Under the pieces are notes generated by a model that did no database searches, was not told the origin of the DNA, and worked only from the letters and a program-made list of their open reading frames with translations. The translations under genes were made by a program, and so were the position numbers. This document shows, piece after piece, positions 18,463 to 29,334 of a DNA stretch of 32,260 nt (position 1 is its first letter; the number at the start of each line of letters is the position of its first letter). This DNA comes from a bacterium (GTDB lineage: Bacteria > Thermosulfidibacterota > Thermosulfidibacteria > Thermosulfidibacterales > Thermosulfidibacteraceae): NCBI GenBank assembly GCA_027033775.1, contig JALVKL010000135.1, positions 1-32,260 of the forward strand, given 5' to 3'.

Positions 18463-19586
18463 ATTTTCTTATCATGATAAAAAAGGAATATTTACAACTT
18501 TTGAGGGATTTGGTTGTTGTGGCTTTTATGTTTTATCTTTTCATACCAGATGTGATAATAGCGGGAAAAGGTCTTGGTATAAAACTGATAAACGCCAAGT
18601 TTTCCTTTATGGATATGTCAAAAACACCGGAAAGCAGGGAGCTTTTGTCAAAGATGGTTGAGCCCTACTTCAATATCAGCATGGAAGTAGAAAGCTGGAA
18701 GGCATTAAATTCGTGGATCAAAAGGGGAGATACCTCTGGTGCTTTTATTATACCCTCTGAGTTTTTAAAGGATATATCGAGGAAAAGACAGACCAAGATT
18801 CTTCTGATTCTGGATGGTTCTCTTATATCCACCGCTATGTTAGCTTATGCCTATTCTCAGTCTATAGTATCCGATTATAACCAATGGATATTAAAGAATA
18901 TTTATCATATCCCCTTTACAGCAAGCTATCCTTATGTAAGGGCAAAAACAAGGATTGAATTTAACCCCAATCTTGAAAGCCAGTATTTTGGTGGATTGAG
19001 TGAACTGTTCACTAATGTCACCATGATGACCATTATTCTTGCGGCTCTCTCCTTTGTTAGGGAGAAAGATTACGGGACTATAGAGCAGATTCTTATCTCT
19101 CCTGTAAAATTTTACAAGTTTGCCCTTGCAAAAATATGCTTTATATCCTCTTGCATGCTTATTTTAATAATTTTAAGCTTAACGGTTTCCGTAAAAGCTG
19201 TTCTTGGGACGCCTATCAGGGGCAGCATTCCCCTTTTTCTCTTTTTGTCCTTGCTTGTGGTATTGGCGGATACTGGGATTGGTCTTATAATAGGAGGATT
19301 GTCTGAAAAAATCAGTCAGGTGGGACTTCTAACCATACTATTTTTGGCCCCTATGCTTTTTCTTTCAGGAGGATGGGTTCCCCCTGAATCTATGCCCAAA
19401 TGGCTTTACCCTCTTACCAATTTCTCTCCTCTGAAATACTATCTGGAGCTGGGTTTAGGAATAATATTGAAGGGAACATCTCTTAAAGAGATATGGATGG
19501 ATATCACTAAATGCGCAATGTTATCTTTGGGTATGCTTGTTTTGGGATACGTTTTACTCAAAAAGAGGTTGTTTGAGGGAAGATGA
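18459..19586 (+). CDS. ABC-2 type transporter permease
   Basis: [25 protein letters not shown] and [30 protein letters not shown]; overlaps previous gene by ATGA. Confidence 0.88.
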   Translation: MNFLIMIKKEYLQLLRDLVVVAFMFYLFIPDVIIAGKGLGIKLINAKFSFMDMSKTPESRELLSKMVEPYFNISMEVESWKALNSWIKRGDTSGAFIIPSEFLKDISRKRQTKILLILDGSLISTAMLAYAYSQSIVSDYNQWILKNIYHIPFTASYPYVRAKTRIEFNPNLESQYFGGLSELFTNVTMMTIILAALSFVREKDYGTIEQILISPVKFYKFALAKICFISSCMLILIILSLTVSVKAVLGTPIRGSIPLFLFLSLLVVLADTGIGLIIGGLSEKISQVGLLTILFLAPMLFLSGGWVPPESMPKWLYPLTNFSPLKYYLELGLGIILKGTSLKEIWMDITKCAMLSLGMLVLGYVLLKKRLFEGR

Positions 19587-21124
19587 AAAAAACCAATCCC
19601 TGGATAGTAGCTGCCATATGTGTTCCTGTGCTTCTTATGGTCATTCTGGATACCACCGTTGTGGATGTGGTGATACCCCATATGATGGCGGCTCTTTCGG
19701 TGGATTACTACGATATACAGTGGGTTATAATAGCTTATATGGTGGCTGCTGCTGTCACTATGCCTCTTTTTGACTGGCTGTCTTCAAGGTTCAGCTATAA
19801 ATCGCTTTTTATATTTGGCACTCTCACCTTTGTGTTTGCAAGCATTGCCTGTGGAAGAGCCGCTACCTTTTATGAGATGATAATCAGCAGAACCATACAG
19901 GGTATAGGAGAGGGGGTGGTGGTTCCCACAGTGACTTCATTGGTTTTTATGGCCTTTCCTCCGGAAAAGAGAGGACTGGCTATGGGACTTATAGGATTGG
20001 GAGCCACCATGGGTCCTGCTTTGGGTCCCACTCTTGGAGGATATGTGACTGAACATTTTTCATGGAGATGGGCATTCTACATAAATGTTCCCATAGGCTT
20101 TACCTTGGCTTTATGTGCTTATCTTTTTCTTGAGGAGTTTAGAATCCAAAAGGATAAATATCCCCTCGATATAGTAGGGGTTATTCTCTGTGCCATTTTT
20201 CTTTCAACCTTTCTCATAGCTATATCCAAAGGGCAGGAAAAACAGTGGCTTTCCTCCGATATGATTCTTTATTTCTTTATCATATCAGCTGTAACCTTTT
20301 CTCTGTTTGTGTGGAGGGAGTTTAAGGTTGACAATCCCTTTATCCAACTGAAGGTGTTTAAAAACAGATTTTTTACCATCACCATGCTGATAAGATTCAT
20401 ATTTGGAGGGAGTATTTACGGCTCCTTTTATCTTTTGCCCATATATTGCGAGAAGTTGAGGATGTATCCCACGCTTGTGACAGGTCTGATAATGCTACCA
20501 GGAGCCCTCACCAATGGTTTGGGAACCGTTATATCTGGCAGATTAACGGATAAGATAGGGGGAAGATGGATAATGCTGTTTGGCATTGTGATGATGGCTT
20601 TTGCCTTTTATAGACTTCACTTTTTTGATGAAGCAACTTCTAAATTCGCTATTTCTCACCATTTGGTATTTTACTTTCTCTTTGTGGGCATGGTTTTTAC
20701 CCCTTTGAACTACATGTCTTTAGCGGTTCTAAAAGAGGAAGAGGTTGATACAGGTTCTGCTCTAATTCATGTGGTGAGATTTATAGCAGGATCAGTGGGA
20801 ACTGCTGTTGCCACAAACAGGTTTGAATATATGATGGGTGCACACTTTACCCAAATAAGCTCAAAATTTACCTACTCCAACTTGGTGATTGTGCCTTCCA
20901 TGTTAAAGCTCAAACTGTTTTTTATGAGAAAGGCTGTTTTAGGAAGGGAGGCTTTGTTAAAGGGGCTTGCTGCTATAAGAGAATTGATAAAACTTAAATC
21001 TTATATTTACGCCTTTCAAGATGTTATGTTACTATTTGGTATGGGTTGCCTTGCAGCCAGTGTGCTGGTATTCTTCTTGCCCAATAAATTGAATTTAGGG
21101 AGGAGCCATGAAGGTAGAGGTTGA
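19583..21124 (+). CDS. MFS multidrug exporter, DHA2/EmrB family
   Basis: [73 protein letters not shown] motifs. Confidence 0.9.
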   Translation: MKKTNPWIVAAICVPVLLMVILDTTVVDVVIPHMMAALSVDYYDIQWVIIAYMVAAAVTMPLFDWLSSRFSYKSLFIFGTLTFVFASIACGRAATFYEMIISRTIQGIGEGVVVPTVTSLVFMAFPPEKRGLAMGLIGLGATMGPALGPTLGGYVTEHFSWRWAFYINVPIGFTLALCAYLFLEEFRIQKDKYPLDIVGVILCAIFLSTFLIAISKGQEKQWLSSDMILYFFIISAVTFSLFVWREFKVDNPFIQLKVFKNRFFTITMLIRFIFGGSIYGSFYLLPIYCEKLRMYPTLVTGLIMLPGALTNGLGTVISGRLTDKIGGRWIMLFGIVMMAFAFYRLHFFDEATSKFAISHHLVFYFLFVGMVFTPLNYMSLAVLKEEEVDTGSALIHVVRFIAGSVGTAVATNRFEYMMGAHFTQISSKFTYSNLVIVPSMLKLKLFFMRKAVLGREALLKGLAAIRELIKLKSYIYAFQDVMLLFGMGCLAASVLVFFLPNKLNLGRSHEGRG

Positions 21125-22418
21125 AAATCTTGGTCCCTGCAAAAGAGCTTTGAAAGTAGAAATACCCAAAGAGGTGGTGGACGCTGCCTTTTCTGAAGCT
21201 TATGATAAACTCAAAAGAGAGGTGAAAGTTCCTGGGTTCAGACCGGGAAAGGCTCCCATCTCCATTTTAAGAGCCAGATTTGGTGATTATGTGAAGGCTG
21301 AGGTTATGGAGAAGCTGTTCAAGGAGTATTATGAAAAGGCCTTGGAAGAAGCAGGGGTTACTCCTGCTTTAGATCCGGATTTTCAAGATGTGGAGTTTGA
21401 TGAGGGAAAGGCCTTTTCTTTCAAGGTTGTAATGGAAATTCACCCGGAATTTGAGCTTAAGGACTATGAAGGCATAGAAATAGAGAAAAAAAGGTATGTT
21501 ATAACAGATGAGGAGGTAGATAGATTCATAGATGAACTGAGGGAGCAGATGGCCACCTTTGAGGATAAAGAGGATGGTGTGGCTGAGATGGGGAATCTTG
21601 TGATTATAGATTATGAAGCCTTTGAAGGGGACAAGCCCATAGAGGGTGGCAAGGTGGAAGGGGCCACCTATGTCTTAGGATCTGGAGAGACAGTTGAAGG
21701 TTTTGATGAACAGGTAGTGGGCAAAAAAGTGGGAGAGGAATTTGAGGTTAAGGTTAGCTTTTCCAAAGAGCATTTCAATAAAGAGCTTGCTGGAAAGGAG
21801 GTCACATTTAAATGTAAACTTAAGGGGGTTAAGAAGAGGATTGTTCCTGAGCTGAATGAGGAATTTGCCAAAAAATTTGAAGTTGAGTCGGTGGAAGCCT
21901 TAAGGGAAAAGGTAAAAGCCCAATTAGAGGAGGAGTACGAGAGACGCTCTAAACTTGAGGCATTGGATCAGCTTGCTGAAAAGCTTGTTGAGGGATACGA
22001 TTTTCCTCTTCCTGAAACTCTGGTGGAAGATGAGCTTAAAAAGAGGATGGAGCGCTACGAGATGGATTTGAGAATAAAGGGAGTAGAGCCGAAGAAGGAG
22101 GAGCTGGAAAAGAAAAAGGAGGAGTTCAGGGAAGAGGTGGAGAAGAATCTCAGACTCGTTTATATTCTTAGGAAAATAGCCGAAAAGGAAGGGTTAGAGG
22201 TTACCCGAGGAGATGTTGAGGAGAGAATAGAAGAGATAGCAAAAAAATCGAATATTCCACTTGATAAAGTTGCGGGTATATTGCAGCAGACAGGAAGGCT
22301 TCAATCTATTATAGAGGACATACTGACCAAAAAGACCCTTGAGTTTTTATACGAAAAGGCAAAAGTTATTGAAAGGGAGGAGGTAGTTGGAAAAGAGAAA
22401 AAGGAAGGAGATGAATAA
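21108..22418 (+). CDS. tig: Trigger factor
   Basis: [49 protein letters not shown]-like domain. Overlaps MFS gene by 17 nt. Confidence 0.95.
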   Translation: MKVEVENLGPCKRALKVEIPKEVVDAAFSEAYDKLKREVKVPGFRPGKAPISILRARFGDYVKAEVMEKLFKEYYEKALEEAGVTPALDPDFQDVEFDEGKAFSFKVVMEIHPEFELKDYEGIEIEKKRYVITDEEVDRFIDELREQMATFEDKEDGVAEMGNLVIIDYEAFEGDKPIEGGKVEGATYVLGSGETVEGFDEQVVGKKVGEEFEVKVSFSKEHFNKELAGKEVTFKCKLKGVKKRIVPELNEEFAKKFEVESVEALREKVKAQLEEEYERRSKLEALDQLAEKLVEGYDFPLPETLVEDELKKRMERYEMDLRIKGVEPKKEELEKKKEEFREEVEKNLRLVYILRKIAEKEGLEVTRGDVEERIEEIAKKSNIPLDKVAGILQQTGRLQSIIEDILTKKTLEFLYEKAKVIEREEVVGKEKKEGDE

Positions 22419-22420
22419 AG

Positions 22421-23032
22421 ATGCCGCTTATACCTATAGTTGTTGAGCAAACGGAAAGAGGTGAAAGGGCTTACGATATATATTCCAGATTACTTAAAGA
22501 CAGAATAATATTTATAGGAACACCTATCGACGATCACATTGCCAATCTTGTAGTGGCGCAACTGCTCTTTTTAGAGGCTGAGGATCCGGAAAAGGATATC
22601 TATATTTACATTAACTCCCCAGGAGGGCTGGTAACAGCAGGGCTAGCCATTTATGATACCATGCAGTACGTTAAGCCAGATGTCAGCACTATATGTATTG
22701 GCCAGGCTGCAAGTATGGCGGCAGTGATATTGGCTGCTGGCACTAAGGGGAAAAGATTTGCACTCCCTCATGCCAGGATCATGATTCACCAGCCTATGGG
22801 TGGTTTTCACGGCCAGGCTAAAGAGATAGAGATACACGCAAAAGAGATTTTAAGGCTTAAAGAGGCTTTGGAGAATATTCTTTCTAAACACACAGGACAG
22901 CCCATAGAGAGGATCAGGCAGGATACTGATAGAGACTATTTTATGAGTGCAGAAGAGGCTAGGGATTACGGTATTGTGGATCAGGTGATAGTTTCCAGAA
23001 CAAAGAAGATAAAAAAGAGAAGGAGTGATTGA
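22421..23032 (+). CDS. clpP: ATP-dependent Clp protease proteolytic subunit
   Basis: [58 protein letters not shown]. Confidence 0.97.
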   Translation: MPLIPIVVEQTERGERAYDIYSRLLKDRIIFIGTPIDDHIANLVVAQLLFLEAEDPEKDIYIYINSPGGLVTAGLAIYDTMQYVKPDVSTICIGQAASMAAVILAAGTKGKRFALPHARIMIHQPMGGFHGQAKEIEIHAKEILRLKEALENILSKHTGQPIERIRQDTDRDYFMSAEEARDYGIVDQVIVSRTKKIKKRRSD

Positions 23033-24252
23033 TGTTTAGAGAATCAGATGTGAGGTGTTCATTCTGTGGAAAGAGTCAAAAAGAGGTTAAAAGGCTTATA
23101 GCAGGCCCAGGGGTCTATATATGCGACAGGTGTGTGGCACTCTGCAGTAAGATAATAAAGGACAGCGAGAAAGAGCAGAAAAAAGACGCACCAAAGGAGC
23201 TTCCCACTCCTCAGGAGATAAAAAATTTTTTGGATCAATATGTTATAGGGCAAGAAAGGGCAAAAAAGATAATCTCTGTTGCTGTTTATAATCATTATAA
23301 AAGGGTATACAGTGGCTTTTCTGATAACGACGTGGAGCTTCAGAAAAGCAACATACTCCTTATAGGACCTACCGGTTCGGGAAAGACCCTCATTGCCCAA
23401 ACCTTGGCAAAGTTTCTCGATGTGCCCTTTGCCATAGCCGATGCCACCACATTAACGGAGGCTGGATATGTAGGGGAAGATGTGGAGAATGTGCTTTTAA
23501 GGCTCCTTCAGGCTGCGGATTTTGATATAGAGAGGGCGGAAAAGGGGATCATATACATAGACGAGATAGACAAAATTGCCAGAAAATCCGAAAATCCCTC
23601 TATAACCAGGGATGTTTCTGGAGAAGGGGTGCAACAGGCACTTCTTAAGATTCTTGAAGGAACAATAGCAAATGTCCCCCCTCAGGGAGGAAGAAAGCAT
23701 CCACACCAAGAGATGATACAGATAGATACCACCAATATCCTCTTTATATGCGGAGGGGCTTTTGTAGGGTTGGAGAAAATAGTGGAAAGAAGGATAGGAA
23801 AAAAGGTTATAGGATTTGGTCAGGAATCTGAGAAGGTAAAAAGGGAAGATATATTAAGTGAGGTTCAGCCAGATGATCTTATAAAATTCGGTATGATACC
23901 TGAATTTGTGGGAAGATTGCCCGTGATAGCTACTTTAAGCGAATTAACAGAGGAGGATCTTTTAAGAATTCTTGTTGAGCCCAAGAACGCCCTTGTTAAG
24001 CAGTATCAGAAGATGTTTGAGATGGAAGGGGTTAAATTAACCTTTACGGAAAATGCTCTGAAACTCATTGCCAAAGAGGCCATAAACAGGAAGTTAGGAG
24101 CCAGGGGTTTGAGGGCTATAATGGAAGAGATAATGATAGATGTAATGTTTGAGGTGCCTTCAAAGTCTTCAGAGATAAAGGAGTGTGTAATTAATGAAGA
24201 GGTTGTAAAAAAGAAAGCTAAGCCTATATTAGTTTATCAAAAGGCAGGTTAA
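23032..24252 (+). CDS. clpX: ATP-dependent Clp protease ATPase subunit ClpX
   Basis: Zn finger CSFCGK...[54 protein letters not shown] 23032 preferred over TTG 23029. Confidence 0.97.
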   Translation: MFRESDVRCSFCGKSQKEVKRLIAGPGVYICDRCVALCSKIIKDSEKEQKKDAPKELPTPQEIKNFLDQYVIGQERAKKIISVAVYNHYKRVYSGFSDNDVELQKSNILLIGPTGSGKTLIAQTLAKFLDVPFAIADATTLTEAGYVGEDVENVLLRLLQAADFDIERAEKGIIYIDEIDKIARKSENPSITRDVSGEGVQQALLKILEGTIANVPPQGGRKHPHQEMIQIDTTNILFICGGAFVGLEKIVERRIGKKVIGFGQESEKVKREDILSEVQPDDLIKFGMIPEFVGRLPVIATLSELTEEDLLRILVEPKNALVKQYQKMFEMEGVKLTFTENALKLIAKEAINRKLGARGLRAIMEEIMIDVMFEVPSKSSEIKECVINEEVVKKKAKPILVYQKAG

Positions 24253-24260
24253 GGTGGAGG

Positions 24261-26660
24261 ATGTTTGGAAAAGATAAATTTGAGGAACTTTATCCCGTTA
24301 TTCCTCTAAGGGATCTTGTTGTATTCCCTTACTCTATAGTCCCCCTTTTTGTGGGCAGAGAAAAATCCATAAATGCTGCTGAATACTCTTTAAAGACCAA
24401 CAAAAAGATTTTCCTTGTCACTCAAGTTGACCCTGAAATTGAAAATCCCACAAAAAACGATGTCTTTTCCGTGGGGGTTATTGGAACCATTCTTCAAAGC
24501 GTAAAGCTCCCCGATGGCACCATAAAAATGCTGGTTGAAGGATTGGAGAGAGCCAGACTGATAGATTTTATAGATGATGTCAATTTTATAAAGGCAAGGG
24601 TTCTTCCTCTTATCAGCGTATGTGAGGAGAGAGAAGAGACTAAAGCTCTTAAAAGGCTTATATACGAGTCCTTTAAAGAGTATGCTGAACTCAGCCAAAA
24701 GGTTCCCCAGGAAATTCTTTCTGCCGTTGAACAGATAGAGGATCCCGAAAGATTTTGTGATACTGTTGCCTCTCATCTTTCCATAAAGACCGTTGAAAAA
24801 CAAAAGATACTCTCCACCCTTGATGTGAATGAGAGGCTTAAGAAGGTTTATGCCATTCTTCAGAGCGAAATAGAGATTCTAAGGGTTGAGAGGAAGATAA
24901 AGGAGGAGGTCAGAAAGCAAATAGAGAGAAACCAGAAAGAATATTATTTGAACGAGCAGCTTAAAGCTATCCAGAAGGAGCTGGGGAGAGGGGAGTTTGA
25001 TGAGATAGAAGAGCTCAGGGAGAAGATAAAAAAGGCTGGCATGCCTAAAGAGGTGAGAAAGAAGGCTGAAGCTGAGCTTAAGAAATTTGAACTTATGCCA
25101 CCAACATCTGCTGAAGCCACAGTGGTGAGAAATTATTTGGATTGGTTGGTAAATCTCCCATGGAGCAAGAGAACGAGGGACAGACTGAACATCAAAAGGG
25201 CAAGGGAGATACTTGACGAAGATCATTATGGTTTAAAAGAGGTGAAAGAGAGGATATTGGAATACTTAGCGGTAAGAAAAAGGACAAAGAGCAACAAAGG
25301 ACCTATACTCTGCTTGGTTGGTCCTCCTGGAGTGGGAAAGACCTCTTTAGGAAAGTCCATTGCAAGGGCTATGGGAAGAAAGTTTGTGAGGGTTTCTTTG
25401 GGAGGTGTAAGAGACGAGGCTGAAATAAGAGGGCATAGAAGAACCTATGTCGGCGCTCTTCCTGGAAGAATAATTCAGATGATGAGAAGGGCAGGCACCA
25501 AGAACCCTGTGATGGTGTTAGATGAAATAGATAAACTTGGTTCCGATTTCAGAGGAGATCCTTCTTCTGCCCTTCTTGAAGTTCTGGATCCGGAACAGAA
25601 CAGCCATTTCAGCGATCACTATCTTGGCGTTGACTTTGATCTGTCTGAAGTCTTTTTCATTGCCACTGCCAATGTGATACACACTATACCAAGGCCTCTT
25701 CTGGACAGGATGGAGGTTATAAGAATACCTGGATACACCGAGGTTGAAAAACTGCACATAGCCAGAGATTACTTGATACCCAAGCAATTTAAAGCTCACG
25801 GGATAAAGAAAGGGGAGATTGTTATTCCAGATGAGATTATTCTCAAAATAATAAGGGAGTATACTAAAGAAGCAGGTGTTAGGAACCTTGAAAGAGAGAT
25901 TGCAAAATTATGTAGGAGAGTGGTAAAGAGGATTTCCACTGAAGAGCTGAGTGTTCCTGTGGTTTTCAATGAAAAACTTCTTGAGGATATATTGGGTGTT
26001 CCCAAATTCAAACATCAAGAGAAGCTCTCCTCTCCTACCATAGGAGTTGTTCAGGGACTTGCATGGACAGAAAATGGTGGAGAACTCTTACTCACTGAGG
26101 TGATGATAGTTGAGGGCAAGGGAGAACTGATACTGACAGGCCAATTGGGTGAAGTTATGCAAGAATCGGCTAAAGCTGCTTTAACCTATGTCAGGTCAAG
26201 AAGGGAAGCTCTTGGTATCCCCAAGGATTTCCATAAGAAGTTTGATATTCATATCCATGTTCCTGAAGGCGCTATACCTAAGGATGGTCCTTCTGCGGGA
26301 ATAACCATTGCAACTGGTATAGCTTCTGCTTTGTCAGGGTATCCTGTAAGATGCGATATTGCCATGACTGGAGAGATAACTTTGAGGGGAAAGATCCTTC
26401 CCATTGGTGGTTTGAAAGAGAAACTTTTGGCAGCCAAGATGGCTGGAATATCCAAGGTTCTTATACCCAAGGATAACGAGAAGGATTTAAAAGAGGTGGA
26501 GGAGGAGATAAAGGAAGGTCTTGAAATCACTTTAGTAGAGGATATGGATCAGGTTTTAAGAATAGCCCTTATTGGATGGCATCCAGACGAAAAAATTATC
26601 TCAGTTCCCAAAATTTACAAAAGCGTTTCTCAAGATGAAAGAAGCTTTCCCTTAAGCTAG
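24261..26660 (+). CDS. lon: ATP-dependent protease Lon
   Basis: [72 protein letters not shown]. Confidence 0.97.
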   Translation: MFGKDKFEELYPVIPLRDLVVFPYSIVPLFVGREKSINAAEYSLKTNKKIFLVTQVDPEIENPTKNDVFSVGVIGTILQSVKLPDGTIKMLVEGLERARLIDFIDDVNFIKARVLPLISVCEEREETKALKRLIYESFKEYAELSQKVPQEILSAVEQIEDPERFCDTVASHLSIKTVEKQKILSTLDVNERLKKVYAILQSEIEILRVERKIKEEVRKQIERNQKEYYLNEQLKAIQKELGRGEFDEIEELREKIKKAGMPKEVRKKAEAELKKFELMPPTSAEATVVRNYLDWLVNLPWSKRTRDRLNIKRAREILDEDHYGLKEVKERILEYLAVRKRTKSNKGPILCLVGPPGVGKTSLGKSIARAMGRKFVRVSLGGVRDEAEIRGHRRTYVGALPGRIIQMMRRAGTKNPVMVLDEIDKLGSDFRGDPSSALLEVLDPEQNSHFSDHYLGVDFDLSEVFFIATANVIHTIPRPLLDRMEVIRIPGYTEVEKLHIARDYLIPKQFKAHGIKKGEIVIPDEIILKIIREYTKEAGVRNLEREIAKLCRRVVKRISTEELSVPVVFNEKLLEDILGVPKFKHQEKLSSPTIGVVQGLAWTENGGELLLTEVMIVEGKGELILTGQLGEVMQESAKAALTYVRSRREALGIPKDFHKKFDIHIHVPEGAIPKDGPSAGITIATGIASALSGYPVRCDIAMTGEITLRGKILPIGGLKEKLLAAKMAGISKVLIPKDNEKDLKEVEEEIKEGLEITLVEDMDQVLRIALIGWHPDEKIISVPKIYKSVSQDERSFPLS

Positions 26661-26663
26661 ACT

Positions 26664-27713
26664 TCAGCTTTTGGGAGAGATCAGCTCGTTTACCTTTGTG
26701 ATTTCCTCTTTGCTGCCCAAAACAATCAGATTGTCTCCAGCCATAAGCTTTTCATCGGGATAGGGATTTCTGACAAGATTTCCCTCTCTGATAATGGCTA
26801 TGACTGTAACCCCAGTTTTTCTTCTTAAATCCAGCTCCGCCAATGATTTACCCACTACAGGAGAGTCTTCTCTTACTGTAATCTCTTCCAAATAAAGTTT
26901 AGTATCCCTTGTTGTTGCAAATTCCACAAAATCAACAACAAGAGGCCTGAGGGCAGCATAAGCCAGTCTCACAGCTCCAATGGTGTAGGGGGTAACCACC
27001 TTGTCAGCACCAGCTTTGTACAGTTTTTTCTCATTTTCTGGACTATTTGCCCTTGCAACAACCCTTATGTTTGGATTCAGCTCCTTGGCGGCAAGGATGA
27101 GGAAAAGATTGTCAGCATCCGAACCTAAAGCTGCTATGAGGGCACTTGCCCGTTCTATTCCTGCTTTTATTAAAGCTTCAGTTTCTGTTGTATCTTTAAA
27201 AACAAAAAGATACCCTTTAGATTCTGCGTGTTCTATCCTTTCGGGATCGGAATCTATAACCACAAAAGGCACATTCTCTTTAACAAGCTCTTCGCATATT
27301 CTTTCTCCAACTCTGCCAAAGCCACATACAATTATGTGATCTTTGAGTCGCTTCATCTTATCCTCCATTTTGCGCAGATAGAATAATTTTTTCACCTCTC
27401 CCTCTATTAAAAACCTAGAGAAGGAGCTGACTGCATAGGCAAAGGTTCCCACTCCTGCTATTATTAGCCCTGAGGTAAAGATTTTACCAACATTGCTTAA
27501 GGGCTTAACCTCTTTAAATCCAACAGTGGAGAGGGTGATTATAGTCATGTACAGGGCATCTATAAACTTCATCTTTTCTATAAGGATATACCCGGCAACT
27601 CCCAAAGTGGTCACACTTAATATGAGGGAAAATACTATTAGGAGTTGGTTTCTTAGTCGGACCTTAAACTTTTCTAAATAGTCAATTTCCCATCCTTCAT
27701 AAGCAGAACCCAT
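26664..27713 (-). CDS. Two-TM potassium channel protein with RCK (TrkA-N/TrkA-C) domains
   Basis: P-loop [44 protein letters not shown]; TrkA-C-like C-terminus. Confidence 0.88.
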   Translation of the reverse strand: MGSAYEGWEIDYLEKFKVRLRNQLLIVFSLILSVTTLGVAGYILIEKMKFIDALYMTIITLSTVGFKEVKPLSNVGKIFTSGLIIAGVGTFAYAVSSFSRFLIEGEVKKLFYLRKMEDKMKRLKDHIIVCGFGRVGERICEELVKENVPFVVIDSDPERIEHAESKGYLFVFKDTTETEALIKAGIERASALIAALGSDADNLFLILAAKELNPNIRVVARANSPENEKKLYKAGADKVVTPYTIGAVRLAYAALRPLVVDFVEFATTRDTKLYLEEITVREDSPVVGKSLAELDLRRKTGVTVIAIIREGNLVRNPYPDEKLMAGDNLIVLGSKEEITKVNELISPKS

Positions 27714-28795
27714 CTATTATCAACCTCTATCTCTACTGTGGGACTGAATACAACATAATCCTGATGAAAGGAAGCTTTCACCTTACCCCCAAAGGTTGAA
27801 TTGTCACCAAAAGCGATATGAATAGTTCCCAATATCTTTTCTGCTTCAAGTATGTTGTCTGGCCTTTTGGCTTTAGGATTTGTGCCTATCCCTAACTCTG
27901 CCACATTTGATGCGTTTTCTATTTTAGAGAATACATCCTTTAAATACCCAGCATACTCGTCCTCTCCCTTCACCTCTTTTGCTTTTCCTTCATGAATTTC
28001 TATTTTAACAGAAGAGGAGAGCTTTTTTGTTGGAGCCCATTCTATAACTAAAATACCTTCAGTTTTGCCTTCCACAGGGGCAATGAAAGCCTCACCGGCG
28101 GGAAGGTTACTAAAGGAGCCAGGAAGGCTTAAGTCCCCAGTATCGGAAATGGCCTCTCTTTCATAAAGGGGAATTTCCATTTCGGTTCCATTTTTGGCGT
28201 ACACTTTAGCTTTGTCAGCAGCAGTTAGAAGATCCACCAATTTTTCTGTTAAAGGTTTCAATTCCTCAGGATCAACATCAAGGCATGTGTAAAGCATCAC
28301 CTCATCAAAAAGGGGCATACTGGCGTATCTGGCTCCGTTATCTGTTAACAATCTCCTAAAGACAGTATGGCTTGTGGAGAAATTGGAAAGGGCAACAACA
28401 ATATCAGGACGTGAGTCCTTATAATTTTTTGAGGTTTCAAGAAGTTTTTGGTAATTTATCCTTTGCTTATTCAGTATTTTCTCAAAGACGCCTCTATTCT
28501 TCAGTAATTCGATAAATTCCTCTTCCCATGCAGCTTTCCACACCTCTTCAGGGGGCTCTTCTCCGTGTCTCATGGTTGAAGGGTACACCACAAGGGTCGG
28601 TTTTAACTCCAAACTTTTTGCCGCATCAAAAAAGATTTTGGCTATATTTTTCAGATTTTCCCTTCTTTTTCTTTCTTCATCTGACAGGCTCTCTTTTTTA
28701 TTTATCTCGTCCACCAAAATTAAAGCCCTTTCTTTAGGTTTTGCTTTGAAGTTTCTTATAAAAACCTTTCTGGCTATCTCTAACTTTTTCCGCAT
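27674..28795 (-). CDS. M29-like aminopeptidase (leucyl aminopeptidase family)
   Basis: [53 protein letters not shown] track start is TTG 28831; ATG 28795 is an alternative. Confidence 0.78.
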   Translation of the reverse strand: MRKKLEIARKVFIRNFKAKPKERALILVDEINKKESLSDEERKRRENLKNIAKIFFDAAKSLELKPTLVVYPSTMRHGEEPPEEVWKAAWEEEFIELLKNRGVFEKILNKQRINYQKLLETSKNYKDSRPDIVVALSNFSTSHTVFRRLLTDNGARYASMPLFDEVMLYTCLDVDPEELKPLTEKLVDLLTAADKAKVYAKNGTEMEIPLYEREAISDTGDLSLPGSFSNLPAGEAFIAPVEGKTEGILVIEWAPTKKLSSSVKIEIHEGKAKEVKGEDEYAGYLKDVFSKIENASNVAELGIGTNPKAKRPDNILEAEKILGTIHIAFGDNSTFGGKVKASFHQDYVVFSPTVEIEVDNRWVLLMKDGKLTI

Positions 28796-28824
28796 AATTT
28801 TATACTTTACCTTTTGAATAAGTT

Positions 28825-28866
28825 TTGACAATAGTGTATATTAATTATAAGTTAGTTTAAACTAAC
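28825..28866 (+). promoter_or_regulatory. feo promoter with perfect 16-bp palindrome, probable metalloregulator operator
   Basis: TTGACA (28825-28830), 15-bp spacing to TATAAG (28846-28851); GTTAGTTTAAACTAAC at 28851-28866. Confidence 0.65.
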
Positions 28867-28877
28867 AAGGAGGAAAT

Positions 28878-29123
28878 ATGAGACCCTTAACCTCGTATTC
28901 GGAAGGGGAAAAGGCTAAGGTGGTATTGATAGCTGGTGGAAGGGGAATAAAGAACAGGTTAGAAGCTATGGGTCTTGTTCCAGGTGCTGTTGTTGAGGTT
29001 ATAAAACCGGCTCCAGGGCCGGTTATAATAAAGGTAAATTCATCAAGGATTGTGCTTGGTTTTGGCGAGGCTATGAAAGTTTATTGTGAGGATGCTTCAG
29101 ATGCCTTTGGTAAAGCTGTCTGA
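28878..29123 (+). CDS. feoA: FeoA-domain protein 1
   Basis: KAKVVLIAGGRGIKNRLEAMGLVPGAVVEVIKPAPGPVIIKVNSSRIVLGFGEAMKV. Confidence 0.88.
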   Translation: MRPLTSYSEGEKAKVVLIAGGRGIKNRLEAMGLVPGAVVEVIKPAPGPVIIKVNSSRIVLGFGEAMKVYCEDASDAFGKAV

Positions 29124-29334
29124 ACTTCCTGTAGGTTCAAGGGCGAAAATAGTAAAGATAGGAAACATAGGTGATCTTAAAAGAAGGTTAAGAGAGTTAG
29201 GGATAACAAAGGGTGAAGTGGTAGAGATTGAACATATAGCTCCTCTGGGAGATCCCATAGAGATAATTGTTAAAAACTCAAGGTTGTCTTTGAGAAAAGA
29301 GGAAGCTGAGCACATTGAGGTGGAGACACTGTGA
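29101..29334 (+). CDS. feoA: FeoA-domain protein 2
   Basis: [78 protein letters not shown] 29101 chosen over GTG 29086 (GAGG upstream). Confidence 0.88.
   Translation: MPLVKLSELPVGSRAKIVKIGNIGDLKRRLRELGITKGEVVEIEHIAPLGDPIEIIVKNSRLSLRKEEAEHIEVETL

Noticed and set aside
26653-26669. AAGCT-7-AGCTT stem at the lon/channel convergent junction as a terminator
   Set aside because: Only 5 bp, not GC-rich, and no U-tract follows; too weak to call.
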